A stretch of DNA of 64,000 nucleotides from DATKDF01 sp963752045 (GTDB lineage: Bacteria > Acidobacteriota > Vicinamibacteria > Vicinamibacterales > SCN-69-37), in assembly GCA_963752045.1 (NCBI GenBank), contig CAVVWN010000014.1, positions 310,001 through 374,000 on the forward strand, in the 5' to 3' direction. Shown here piece by piece: positions 27,811-36,060 of this stretch (positions within the stretch are counted from its first letter, which is position 1; each line of letters opens with the position of its first letter). Below the pieces are notes generated by a model. That model was not told the origin of the DNA. It was given only the letters and a program-made list of their open reading frames with translations, and made no database searches. A program made the translations under genes and the position numbers.

Positions 27811-27850
27811 ACGACAACTATGTTGTCGTATATGACATATATATTGTCAT
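27811..27850. promoter_or_regulatory. Two adjacent palindromic operator sites upstream of marR
   Basis: Site 1, 27811-27829, is a perfect palindrome ACGACAAC-TAT-GTTGTCGT. Site 2, 27832-27850, is ATGACA-TATATAT-TGTCAT. Their centres are 21 bases apart, two helical turns, and both share the half-site A(T/C)GACA. This is the layout expected for a MarR dimer pair. They lie 31-70 bases before the marR start and before the divergent PadR remnant. Confidence 0.7.
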
Positions 27851-27881
27851 TCTGAGTCCTACATTCTGCAAGATTCTCCCC

Positions 27882-28070
27882 ATGCGGCTGGCAGCTTCCG
27901 AGCGGACCCTCCTCACCCTGCTTGCCGATGAGAGTCCGCGCTTCGGCCTCGAGCTCGTCGCCGCCTCGAGCGGCCGGCGACTCTACGAACCCACGGCGCT
28001 CGGCCATCGCGCACTCCTCGCCGCTCGAATCTTCTCCGGCGAGATTTCGATCGACGGGGCAGCGTCGTGA
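27882..28070 (+). pseudogene. PadR-family regulator, internally deleted
   Basis: 62 residues. The start (ASERTLLTLLADESPRFGLELVAASSG) matches the first helices of PadR proteins, and the end (RRLYEPTALGHRALLAA) matches their last part. The central winged helix, about 50 residues, is absent. The product cannot bind DNA in the usual way. The frame ends coupled (GTGA) to the next open frame. Confidence 0.4.
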
Positions 28071-28190
28071 TACGCGGTCTGTGCGAGTTCTTCATTCGCC
28101 TCGTTCCGCTCGACCGGCGCGGACAACGCGCGATTGCCGAGGTCCTCGCCGACTGGCGACACGAGGAACAGCGCACACCTGCCGGAGTGA
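28067..28190 (+). pseudogene. Possible N-terminal remnant of an ABC permease (PadR-linked, ADOP type)
   Basis: GTG 28067 overlaps the PadR stop. The first 40 residues (GLCEFFIRLVPLDRRGQRAIAEVLADWRHEEQR) look like the cytoplasmic start of acidobacterial permeases that follow PadR genes. After about base 28190 no similarity is visible and the zinc-ribbon gene follows. A module of about 2.5 kb has been lost, if this reading is right. Confidence 0.3.
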
Positions 28191-28250
28191 AGGCCCGTAC
28201 GAACCAATCCGGCCCCGGCTCCGTCCAAGGGAAAAGCAGGCGGAGGCAGC

Positions 28251-28406
28251 ATGGCATTCCTGAGCAAGCTTCTCGGCAAGAAACCCCAGCAGACCCCCCG
28301 GGTCCGCATCTGCGTGGAGTGCGGGATGCCCATCGCCGAGCACAAATCCTGGTGCAGCATCTTCCGCACGCAGCAGGAAATGGCCTCCAGGGCTGCCGCC
28401 AAGTAG
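28251..28406 (+). CDS. Small zinc-ribbon-like protein, 51 residues
   Basis: ATG 28251 is preceded by a good ribosome site (GGAGG, seven bases before). The product starts MAFLSKLLGKKPQQ and has one metal-site pattern: C21-x2-C24 ... H31-x3-C35 (ICVECGMP, EHKSWC). It ends in an Ala/Lys tail. The function is unknown; the size suggests a nucleic-acid or protein adaptor. The strong ribosome site and the clean Cys/His spacing are the reasons to call it. Confidence 0.55.
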   Translation: MAFLSKLLGKKPQQTPRVRICVECGMPIAEHKSWCSIFRTQQEMASRAAAK

Positions 28407-28412
28407 CGCGCC

Positions 28413-29369
28413 TCAGGACCCGAAGTACCCGCGCCTCGCCAGCACGCTCGCGTCTTCACGCGCCACTTTGACGTCGATCTCGTGGTATCCGCCGCGATCG
28501 ACCCCCTGCGGGTTGTAGTAGAGAACGTACGCCGACCGGAAGTCGGCCAGAATCCGCCTGAACGCGTCGGTGAGGTTGGTGGACTGATTCACCTGGAACA
28601 CCGATCCGCCGGTTTCTCGCGCAAGCGATACAAGCAGCGGGCTGACCTGGACGACGCTCCGGGTTGTCGAGGGCATGCCCAAGGCTGGATTGGTCGCGAC
28701 CGACACCGGCGGTGCGGCGCTTCCCGACGTGACGAAGGTCAGCGTGGCGCGCGAGCGTTGCGCCACGCTCGTGAGCATGTCGGGCGTCGTCGCGCTCACG
28801 CTGTCGTTGCCGTCGGTGAAGAACACGACGAGCTGGCGCCTGTCGGGCGCCGCCGCGGAAACGAGCGCCACGCTCACGGCATCGAAGAACGCCGTGCCCC
28901 CGCCTGCCGTCACGGCGCGAATGGCCGCCTCCACGGGCCGCACGTCGTTCGTGAAGTCCACCGTGCGGACGACGCGCATGTTGAACAGCATGAGCTTCAG
29001 GCGATCGTCCTCGCCCAGGTCGCCCATGAGCTGGACGACGCTCCTCCGCAGCGTGTCCAGGAGCCGTCCGGTCACGCTCGTGCTGACGTCGAGCGCCACG
29101 GTGACGTCGATGGGGAGCTGGCCGTAGCTCACGGCGTCGACCTGCTGCAGGACGCCATTGTCGAAGACCTGGAAGTCCGATGCCGCGAGCCCCGTGACGG
29201 TCCGGCGAGACTTGTCGCGCACGCTGACGTCGACGGCCACGGCCGACGTCGCCAGGCGAAACGTCGTCTGCTGCGCGCGCGCGGGCTCGCGGCCCGCAAG
29301 GACCGCGCCCACGGCACAGAGGGCCAGAAGAGCCTTCACGAGGAGCCCGCGTCGGTCCGCCGGCCTCAT
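28413..29369 (-). CDS. VWFA-related acidobacterial domain protein, secreted
   Basis: 318 residues from ATG 29369, which overlaps the preceding gene's stop (ATGA). It has a signal peptide (LLVKALLALCAVGAVLAG), then a short beta domain (VAVDVSVRDKSRRTVTGLAASDFQVFDNG), the conserved opening of this acidobacterial family. The von Willebrand A fold has the metal site DVSTS (D-x-S-x-S), GGGTAFFDAV and FFTDGND. The ending AYVLYYNPQGVDRGGYHEIDVKV is also family-specific. The role is unknown; a secreted protein-protein interaction module is inferred. Confidence 0.82.
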   Translation of the reverse strand: MRPADRRGLLVKALLALCAVGAVLAGREPARAQQTTFRLATSAVAVDVSVRDKSRRTVTGLAASDFQVFDNGVLQQVDAVSYGQLPIDVTVALDVSTSVTGRLLDTLRRSVVQLMGDLGEDDRLKLMLFNMRVVRTVDFTNDVRPVEAAIRAVTAGGGTAFFDAVSVALVSAAAPDRRQLVVFFTDGNDSVSATTPDMLTSVAQRSRATLTFVTSGSAAPPVSVATNPALGMPSTTRSVVQVSPLLVSLARETGGSVFQVNQSTNLTDAFRRILADFRSAYVLYYNPQGVDRGGYHEIDVKVAREDASVLARRGYFGS

Positions 29370-31405
29370 CGGCCCAATTCCCGCACGCGCCCCAGCGCGA
29401 AGCTCGAGAACCTGTACTGTCCCTGCCAGTACATCCACCACGGGTCGATCGCGCTCGATTGTTCGGACTGGACGTCCTCGGCAAGCGCGGCTGCAGCCTC
29501 CCGGTCACCCTGGACGAGCAGCACGTTCATCAGCGCAACCCGCGCCGACTGCGCCGCCGGCAGGACAGCGAGCGCCTCACGAAAGGCGGCCGCGGCCTCG
29601 TCCTGCCGCTCGAGCGCCACGAGCGTGTTGCCGAGAACGAGCGCGTGCAGGTAGCGGATCGCTTCGTCCTGAATGGGCTCGGCGCCCGCCGCGGCCAGAA
29701 GGTCCAGCGCCTCTTCGTTACGATCCAGGCGACAGAGAAGCCACGCCAGTCGGACGCGTGCCTCGGCCGCGACGGCCGGCAGTTCGGCAGCCGCTCTGTA
29801 ACGGCTGATGACCGTCTCGGGATCCGCGCTCCCGTCCTGATTCATCCTGCCACGGCCGTCGGCGCGGGACATCGACACAGACCGGAGGGCGATGGCGGCC
29901 TGGTCGCTGACGATGGCGCGCGAGAGGACGAAACGCGGCTCGGCCGGGAATCGCTCGAGGGCGCGCGTGACGATGGGTTCGACTTCACGCGGGCGAAGCG
30001 AGCCTTCGGCAAGCGTGATGGCGGCGAAGTGCCAGTAGAGCTCGAATCCGTCGGGCGCGAGTGGATGGCGCACGAGCCTCGCGAACCGCTGAAGCAGCGC
30101 TTGCGCGGCCAGACGTGTCTGCGGCAGCTCAGACTCGAACAGGCCCGTGTGGACCAGCTCGAGCACGAAGGCGGCTTCGCGGCGGGGAGTGGCCGGCCAC
30201 GGGTTCCCGGCTCGGTCGAAGTCGCGAATCAGTCGGCCGGGATCGCGTGCGTTCCCAAGACCCGCGGTGAGCCGCTGAAAGTCCCCCCGGCCGTACGCGG
30301 CCGTGAGTTCTTCGAGCGACTCGGGAACGTCCGGTTCCTCCACGGGTTCAGGTGGGGCCGCCGCGGCCTCGACGCCGTAGCCGTTCCGGGCGCGCACCGT
30401 GTACGACCGCGAGCCGGGCACGGTGACATCGATCGCGTGCCAACCTTCACGCTCGACGCCCTGGGGTGTGTAGCGCAGCATGTAGCCCGATCGGAAATCG
30501 TCGAACACCCGCCTGAATGTGTTCTCGAGCGACGGCACCCGCGTCACCGTCGTCTGGTGCAGCGCGCCGCCCGTCGACTCGGCTGCGGCTTTGAGGACCC
30601 GACCTTCGGGCAGCAGCTCGTGCACTGGTCCCGGCCCGATCAACTGGCGCCGCACGGGCACCCAGAACCGCCTGGTCGGCCAGCAGAATCCCATGAACGC
30701 GCACTGGAATGCGCCATCGGCCACGTCGTTGTCGAATCCGGTTTCGTCAATCACGATGTGGACGAGCGCATCGGACTGCCGCGCGACGGCCTCGACGGCG
30801 GCGGCACCGACCGCGCTCATCGTGTCGAGGCCCCTCGTTTCGGCGATCACGATGTGCCGGCGCGCGGGCTCGACCGGCCGGAGGAGCGCCGTCGTCAGCG
30901 TGTCGTAGAACGAGGCGAGGCCGTCGAACTCGACGCGCTGAATGGGCCGCTGCTCCGCCACTGGCGCGAGCGGCCAGACCCTGACAACGGACTGGTCGAC
31001 GACAAAGAGTCTCACACGGTCGTCGGGACGGAGCAGCGTCGTGATGCGGTCCACGTCGGCCTGGAGGGCGCTGGCGACATCGGAGGCCGGACGTCGTCGA
31101 GACGCGGGCCGTCGCGGATTCCCGCTGAGATCGACAACGAGGGTGAGGTCGATCGGCACCGCGGTCGCCTCGACGCTCTCGACGCGCTGCAGGACACCGT
31201 TGTCTTTGAGCTGGAAGTCGCCGGCGCTGAGCCCGGTCACGGGCTGGCCGCCGTCTCTCACGGAGACGTCGACCAGTACTACGTCGGTACCGGCCCGGAA
31301 GGTCTGGCGCTCCTGCGCGCTCACGATGCTGCTTGACCTCGCGGAAGCGACGGCCGCGACGGCCAGCGCGACGAGCGCGGCTGCTCCGAGGCGACGACCG
31401 ATCAT
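29366..31405 (-). CDS. VWFA-related acidobacterial domain protein with C-terminal TPR region
   Basis: 679 residues. A signal sequence/helix (ALVALAVAAVASARSS) precedes DVVLVDVSVRDGGQPVTGLSAGDFQLKDNGV, the family opening. The A-domain metal site is degenerate: DLSGN instead of DxSxS. GYMLRYTPQGVEREGWHAIDVTVPG closes the domain near residue 330. The remaining 330 residues are helical, TPR-like (PAEPRFVLSRAIV, RLAWLLCRLDRNEEALDLLAAAG, EAAAAFREALAVLPAAQ). ATG 31405 overlaps the upstream stop. It is the middle gene of a three-gene overlapping operon. Confidence 0.8.
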   Translation of the reverse strand: MIGRRLGAAALVALAVAAVASARSSSIVSAQERQTFRAGTDVVLVDVSVRDGGQPVTGLSAGDFQLKDNGVLQRVESVEATAVPIDLTLVVDLSGNPRRPASRRRPASDVASALQADVDRITTLLRPDDRVRLFVVDQSVVRVWPLAPVAEQRPIQRVEFDGLASFYDTLTTALLRPVEPARRHIVIAETRGLDTMSAVGAAAVEAVARQSDALVHIVIDETGFDNDVADGAFQCAFMGFCWPTRRFWVPVRRQLIGPGPVHELLPEGRVLKAAAESTGGALHQTTVTRVPSLENTFRRVFDDFRSGYMLRYTPQGVEREGWHAIDVTVPGSRSYTVRARNGYGVEAAAAPPEPVEEPDVPESLEELTAAYGRGDFQRLTAGLGNARDPGRLIRDFDRAGNPWPATPRREAAFVLELVHTGLFESELPQTRLAAQALLQRFARLVRHPLAPDGFELYWHFAAITLAEGSLRPREVEPIVTRALERFPAEPRFVLSRAIVSDQAAIALRSVSMSRADGRGRMNQDGSADPETVISRYRAAAELPAVAAEARVRLAWLLCRLDRNEEALDLLAAAGAEPIQDEAIRYLHALVLGNTLVALERQDEAAAAFREALAVLPAAQSARVALMNVLLVQGDREAAAALAEDVQSEQSSAIDPWWMYWQGQYRFSSFALGRVRELGR

Positions 31406-32532
31406 TGCGCGATCTCCGCGCGGAGCCGGCCGATGAGCTGGGGCCAGAAGCGATCGTCGGCGTGGACGAACCCGCGCCAGGGATCGGGCGGCGGCGGGTC
31501 GGCGGCGAGCATGGCGCCGATGAGCTGCTGCGCCTCGGCACGCCGGCCGGCGCGCGCGGCGAGCGCCGCCAGCGCGATCGTCGCCGATGCGGCATTCGGC
31601 ACCGCGGCAATCGCTTCCCGGTAGGCCGCTTCGGCATCGTCGTAGCGGCGGCGCTGCTCGTTCGCCTGTCCGCGGAAGTAGCGGGCCAGGAAGATCACGT
31701 ACGGGTCGCGTGTGAGCCTCTCGACCCGTTCCAAGCTCGCGATGGCGTCGCCGGGATTCCTGTTGCGCATCTGCAACGCTCCCAGGCGCATCGTCGCCTC
31801 GCCCCCCACGTCCGGGTGGTCCTCGAGCGCTTCATATGCGGCGTGGGCCTCGGCAGGCCAGAACCGGTCGCGCGCGATGCCTTCGGCGAGCACGAATCGC
31901 ATCTCGTCCGGAAACCGGGCTCTCGCATGCTCGAGATGCTTGATCTCGTCCTGGACGTTGCCGATTTCGGCGGTGCCCAGACCGCGTCCGATGCTCGGAT
32001 CGCCCACCAGAAACTGGGCGTCTTCGGATCGTTGTGCCACAGAGAGCGCGGCAAGTTGCCACCAGCGCTCGACTGGTCGCGGCGTCTCGTCGCGCCTGAA
32101 CAGCTCGCAACCCCATTCGACGAGGAGCGGCGGAGCCCTCCAGTACAGGACGCTCGGAGGTTGGGTGCACCCGCCTGTGGCGGCCGCTGGGCCCTCGGCG
32201 CACATCAGCGGCTGTCTCTGTATCCGCTTCCAGTCCCCCCACGCGCCGGCGCGCGCGGCCTCGAGCGCGAAGGTGGCGGCCACGAGCCGGCGTCGTTCAC
32301 GCACGGCAGGCCCGGCTCCATCGATCCAGGCGGGACCGTCACGCCGGAGTTGTTCGAGGAGGTCATCGAAATCGACGCCGTCGGCCGCAAGCGCGCCGGC
32401 CACAGGTTCGAACTCACCGCTGGCGTAACGGCCGAGGAAGTCGACGACCGAGATCGGGACAGCGGCCGATTGGGCCCCGATGAAGCCCGCGCCGAGCAGG
32501 AACACCGGAACCAGGACTGAGTACGATCTCAT
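31402..32532 (-). CDS. Secreted TPR-repeat protein
   Basis: 376 residues with an N-terminal signal (VLVPVFLLGAGFIGA). Two thirds is helical repeat sequence; clear TPR units are AMRLGALQMRNRNPGDAIASLERV, ARYFRGQANEQRRRYDDAEAAYREAIAAVPN and ALAALAARAGRRAEAQQLIGAML. The central part holds three cysteines (MCAEG, GGCTQP, WGCELF). It is the first gene of the VWFA operon; its stop overlaps the next ATG. A TATAAACT box about 30 bases upstream of ATG 32532 could be its promoter. Confidence 0.72.
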   Translation of the reverse strand: MRSYSVLVPVFLLGAGFIGAQSAAVPISVVDFLGRYASGEFEPVAGALAADGVDFDDLLEQLRRDGPAWIDGAGPAVRERRRLVAATFALEAARAGAWGDWKRIQRQPLMCAEGPAAATGGCTQPPSVLYWRAPPLLVEWGCELFRRDETPRPVERWWQLAALSVAQRSEDAQFLVGDPSIGRGLGTAEIGNVQDEIKHLEHARARFPDEMRFVLAEGIARDRFWPAEAHAAYEALEDHPDVGGEATMRLGALQMRNRNPGDAIASLERVERLTRDPYVIFLARYFRGQANEQRRRYDDAEAAYREAIAAVPNAASATIALAALAARAGRRAEAQQLIGAMLAADPPPPDPWRGFVHADDRFWPQLIGRLRAEIAQ

Positions 32533-32614
32533 CGGTTGGCCTGTGCCTGTAAGTGTGCCGGCCAGTTTATAGCGGTTTGCAGTCCTCCGCAGCCGCGCGG
32601 GAGGTGGAGATTTG

Positions 32615-32668
32615 CACAGGAGGGGGACGGGTCTTGCTCGCGCAAGCGAGACCCGTCCCCCTCCTGTG
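32615..32668. repeat. Long perfect hairpin with REP-like core, after the TonB gene
   Basis: Two arms of 20 bases (32615-32634 and 32649-32668) pair perfectly around a 14-base loop. The core is GGAGGGGGACGGGTC. It starts one base after the TonB receptor stop (minus strand) and may act as its terminator. The sequence resembles dispersed palindromes of this group, so it may be a mobile REP-like unit. Confidence 0.65.
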
Positions 32669-34816
32669 TCAGAATCGGAGGCGGACGCCGCCGTTCACGA
32701 CACGCCCCTCGAGCGGGGCCCAGGCGTCAACGGTCCAGCGGCCGTCGACCGCGCGCGAGGGCCGCAAAAGGGGATCCCATCGTGACTGCCGGACGCCGGT
32801 CAGGTTCTCGCCGTTGACGAACAGGCTGAACGATCCGAATCGACGCTCGGCGAGCAGCCCGATGATGACGTAGGGCTCGCTGGTCGTTCTGTACGGATCG
32901 GCTTCCACTCGCTGGCGCCCGGTCACGTACATCTCGAAACCCACCCGCCCCCACTCGTCGGACTCGACCATCGCGACAATCCCCGCGCTGTGCCGTGGCG
33001 TGAGCGCCACCGCCTGCGAACGCCCGGCGTCGGTCTCGCGCGAGTCGACGAACGTGTAGCTGCCCGTGATCGAGAAGGGCTCGTGCCGGTACGTGGCCAG
33101 TAGCTCGACGCCGGCGTTGGTCGTCCGGCCGTCGAGATTGCGCATCTGATACACGTCGTCGCGGTCCACGACGATGGAATCGTCAATCCACGATGCGAAG
33201 AGCGTGGCGTTCCAGGCAAGCGGCCCGGCGGCGTGGCCAAGATCGACCGACACGCTGCGCCCGCGCTCCGCGATGAGCGGCGCTGGCACTTCGAGCCGCG
33301 TCAGCCCGGCGGCCTCGGTTTCTTCTGTCAGATAGGTCGGCCCGAAGAAGCCGGTGCCGAACGACACCCGGCTCGTCCACCCGTCGCGCCGCAGGAGCGC
33401 CGAGACGCGCGGGCTCGCGAAGAAGCCGTACTCGCTGTGCCAGTCGAGGCGCCCGCTGGCGGAAATCGACAGCCACGGGCGCACGTCCACGTCGTCCTGC
33501 ACAAAGATGCCCGGCGTCGTGAACTCGTAGGCGAACCGCGGCACGTCGGTCGGCTGGTACCGGTCGTGCTCGATTGCGGCGCCGGCCACCCAGGTGTGGC
33601 GGCCGGCACCGCCACGGACGGTTGCCTCGCCGAAGAGCGTCGTGTGCCGGTCGCGCTCGCGCGCGTCACCGAACGTGTGGTCGTGGCGTTGCGAGGCTCC
33701 GGCAGCGCGGGCCGTCACGACGTACTTGCCCGAGAGGATCGTCTGCCCCACGAAGCCCCCGTCGACGCGAGTCGTCTCGAGCGCTTCGCGATAGGTGTCG
33801 CCGGTGGCCGGCAGCACGGCACCGTAGACGGTGCCTCCGGCCCGCCGCTCCTCGGTGTAGCCGACGGTGGCGAAGAGGGATCTGCCCGCGCCGTCGTCCC
33901 AGGAGAACCTCGGTCGCAGGACTGCCCGCGTGAAGGAAGCGAGATCGGCCCAGCCGTCGTCGTCCACGTCGACCTGCCCCTGGCGATGCGCGCTCGCCAG
34001 CACCGTGAGTCCGGCGCGCTCGGCCATCGGTGTCGCCAGCCAGAACACGGCGTCGGTGCCGCCTCGCGACGTCTGGTTCACGAGGAACTCACGCTCGGGC
34101 GCTCGGCCCGGCCGGCGCGACAGGAGGTTGACGACGCCGCCCATCGCGCCCGCGCCGTACATCGCAGATGCCACGCCCTTGATCACCTCCACCTGACCGA
34201 GGTCCATGGGCGGTATCTGGAGCAGGCCCAGTCCGCCGGGCTGCTCGCCGTAGAGCGGAAGGCCGTCGGAGAGAAAGCGCGTGTAGCGACCGCGCATGCC
34301 CTGGATGCGCACGGTGGCGGCGCCGAGCGAGGGCGACGTGGTCTGCACGCGCAGACCGCCCATTTCGTTCAGCATCATGACGATGTCGCCCGGCGTCATG
34401 AGCATCTTCTCTTCGATTTCCTCACGGCCGATGACTTCGACGCGAGTCGGCTGGTCTTCAATCCGTCGGCCCGTGCGCGTCGAGGCGACCACGACGACTT
34501 CCTCCTCGACGGTCGGCAGCGGCACGAGCGTCACCGGTACGACGACGAGCGGTCCCTGAGCAAGGACGAGATCGACATGTGCCTCGAGAAACCCGTCCAG
34601 GCGCACGACCAGCACGACCGGGCCTGGCGGAAGCGTGAGACGCACGACGCCATCGTCGCCGGTCAGCTCGGTGCGCGCGCCCGCCTGGACGGACGCACCC
34701 GCGATGGGACCATCCGGCGTGCGGACGTTCACCTGGAGTGTGACGGCTGGCTGCTCGGCGCGAACGCCGGCGGCCATACACAGCACGATGCCGGCGAACC
34801 ACACAGCGCGGCGCAC
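32669..34816 (-). CDS. TonB-dependent outer-membrane receptor
   Basis: 715 residues from GTG 34816. Signal peptide (VWFAGIVLCMAAGVRA), carboxypeptidase-regulatory-like N-domain (about 25-100), then the plug beginning PTRVEVIGREEIEE with RIQGMRGRYTRFLSDGLPLYG and IEVIKG-like QVEVIKGVASAMYGAGAMGG. A large beta-barrel follows, ending in GGVRLRF with the terminal Phe expected for barrel assembly. Such receptors import siderophores, cobalamin or oligosaccharides. The substrate is not evident, as no linked transport gene is present. Confidence 0.86.
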   Translation of the reverse strand: MRRAVWFAGIVLCMAAGVRAEQPAVTLQVNVRTPDGPIAGASVQAGARTELTGDDGVVRLTLPPGPVVLVVRLDGFLEAHVDLVLAQGPLVVVPVTLVPLPTVEEEVVVVASTRTGRRIEDQPTRVEVIGREEIEEKMLMTPGDIVMMLNEMGGLRVQTTSPSLGAATVRIQGMRGRYTRFLSDGLPLYGEQPGGLGLLQIPPMDLGQVEVIKGVASAMYGAGAMGGVVNLLSRRPGRAPEREFLVNQTSRGGTDAVFWLATPMAERAGLTVLASAHRQGQVDVDDDGWADLASFTRAVLRPRFSWDDGAGRSLFATVGYTEERRAGGTVYGAVLPATGDTYREALETTRVDGGFVGQTILSGKYVVTARAAGASQRHDHTFGDARERDRHTTLFGEATVRGGAGRHTWVAGAAIEHDRYQPTDVPRFAYEFTTPGIFVQDDVDVRPWLSISASGRLDWHSEYGFFASPRVSALLRRDGWTSRVSFGTGFFGPTYLTEETEAAGLTRLEVPAPLIAERGRSVSVDLGHAAGPLAWNATLFASWIDDSIVVDRDDVYQMRNLDGRTTNAGVELLATYRHEPFSITGSYTFVDSRETDAGRSQAVALTPRHSAGIVAMVESDEWGRVGFEMYVTGRQRVEADPYRTTSEPYVIIGLLAERRFGSFSLFVNGENLTGVRQSRWDPLLRPSRAVDGRWTVDAWAPLEGRVVNGGVRLRF

Positions 34817-34821
34817 GGATG

Positions 34822-35199
34822 TCAGCGGCGCTTGACGGCCTTGCGAACGCGCGCGGCCGTCCGGCGGGCGGTCTTTCGAGCCCGGTTGACGGTCTTGCCG
34901 GCGCGGCGAGCGGCCTTCTTGACGCGCTTGACGGCCTTGGCTGTGCGCTTGCCGGCCTGCTTCTGCGTCTTGCGCGCGGTCCGGCGCAACTTGCGTACGG
35001 TGCGGGCGGCACGCTTGCGCGTGGTCTTCGTGATGGCCGCGGCTTCCTTCCGCGCGGTCCGCACGGCCGCCCCGGCGCCGGCAATCGCCCGCGCGCCTGC
35101 GTCCTCCACGGCCTCGGCGCGCGCCGTCGCGCGACCGAGCGTCGCGCCGATCCTCTCGGCCGCAGCGTTCATCTTCCGGTTGCCTCTGTTCTTAGCCAT
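34822..35199 (-). CDS. Histone H1-like Lys/Arg/Ala-rich DNA-binding protein
   Basis: 125 residues from ATG 35199 with a strong AAGGAGG ribosome site. The first 45 residues are mixed (NAAAERIGATLGRATARAEAVE). The rest is a basic, alanine-rich repeat region (TRKRAARTVRKLRRTARKT, KRVKKAARRAGKTVNRA) similar to the C-terminal tails of bacterial histone H1-like proteins. It may compact DNA. It has no partner gene; the TonB receptor follows six bases later. Confidence 0.62.
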   Translation of the reverse strand: MAKNRGNRKMNAAAERIGATLGRATARAEAVEDAGARAIAGAGAAVRTARKEAAAITKTTRKRAARTVRKLRRTARKTQKQAGKRTAKAVKRVKKAARRAGKTVNRARKTARRTAARVRKAVKRR

Positions 35200-35272
35200 C
35201 AGGCGCCTCCTTCGGCGAGGGAACTCTCTCACGAGTATATGAAAGATGACCGGTCACGACTCGCAGAAGCGG

Positions 35273-36047
35273 TCAGCGGCGGGATGTGACGTCGCGCAGC
35301 AGTTCGACTGCGACCTCGCGCGCGCGGTCCTGCTGGGACTCCCGGGAGATCGTCGCGCGACAGTCGTTGAACTGCGATCCGTAGTACCCGAACTGCGCGT
35401 GGTTGCCCCCGGCGATCTCGACCCACCGGACATCAAGGGGCAGCAGGTGCGCGTTGGCCCTTTGCGGCCTCCGGGCTCGCCACGCAGTCGTGCTCGGCGA
35501 GGACCTTCACGACGGGAATGGTCAGCTCGCGCAGGTTCTGGTCGCGCGGATGGGTCGTGGCGATGAGCAGGAGGCCATCGAGCTCGTCGCCGTGCTCATC
35601 GGCAAACCGGGCTGAGAGCGCCGCGCCGCGTGAATGTCCGGAGAGCACGATCGGCCGGGCCGCGCCCCACGCCGTACGCACGAGCCCTGTCCGGCGCCAG
35701 ACCTCTTCCCGACTACCGTCGGTGGGCGCTACCCGGTACGGCAGTCGCACAATGGCGGACGCAAATCCGGCCTCCGCGATGCTTCGCACGAACGGCACAT
35801 ATGCGCGCCAGTCCACGGCCCCGCCCGGCAGGAACACGAAGCCGGCGCGCTCAGCCTCCTCCGTCGCGGGGCGAAACAGCGTGGCGCCGTCGTGGATCTC
35901 GACGATGATGGCGGCGTCCGACTCGAGGAGGGATGCCGGCACTCCGTGCGCCTGCATGCTCCAGAACATCCAGCCGAGAAGGGCCACGCCGGCCGTGGCC
36001 CACACGCGACGAAACCACCATCGAACCGGCCGGCGTGCGTTCGGCAT
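35273..36047 (-). CDS. Alpha/beta hydrolase, membrane-anchored, one frameshift near 35454
   Basis: Starts at ATG 36047 with an N-terminal membrane helix (VWATAGVALLGWMFWSM). The nucleophile elbow is GHSRG (S in PIVLSGHSRGAALSARF). Family strands are GFVFLPGGAVDWRAYVPFVRSIAEAGF and TIPVVKVLAEHD with the catalytic Asp-like region. After EAAKG the frame breaks. The match continues one base on as ANAHLLPLDVRWVEIAGGNHAQFGYYG, where the His is the catalytic histidine, to a stop at 35273. An extra G in AAAGGG explains it. Probably an esterase. Confidence 0.66.
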
Positions 36048-36054
36048 GGTGCGA

Positions 36055-36060
36055 ATCCTA
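36055..36060 (-). promoter_or_regulatory. -10-like hexamer for the alpha/beta hydrolase
   Basis: TAGGAT on the minus strand lies seven bases before ATG 36047, consistent with a leaderless transcript. Confidence 0.33.

Noticed and set aside
28190..28471. Long plus-strand frame continuing from the PadR/permease remnant
   Set aside because: No similarity after about 28190 and it runs across the better-supported zinc-ribbon gene.
29459..31336. 625-codon plus-strand frame opposite the VWFA/TPR gene
   Set aside because: Shadow frame; the minus strand has the family motifs.
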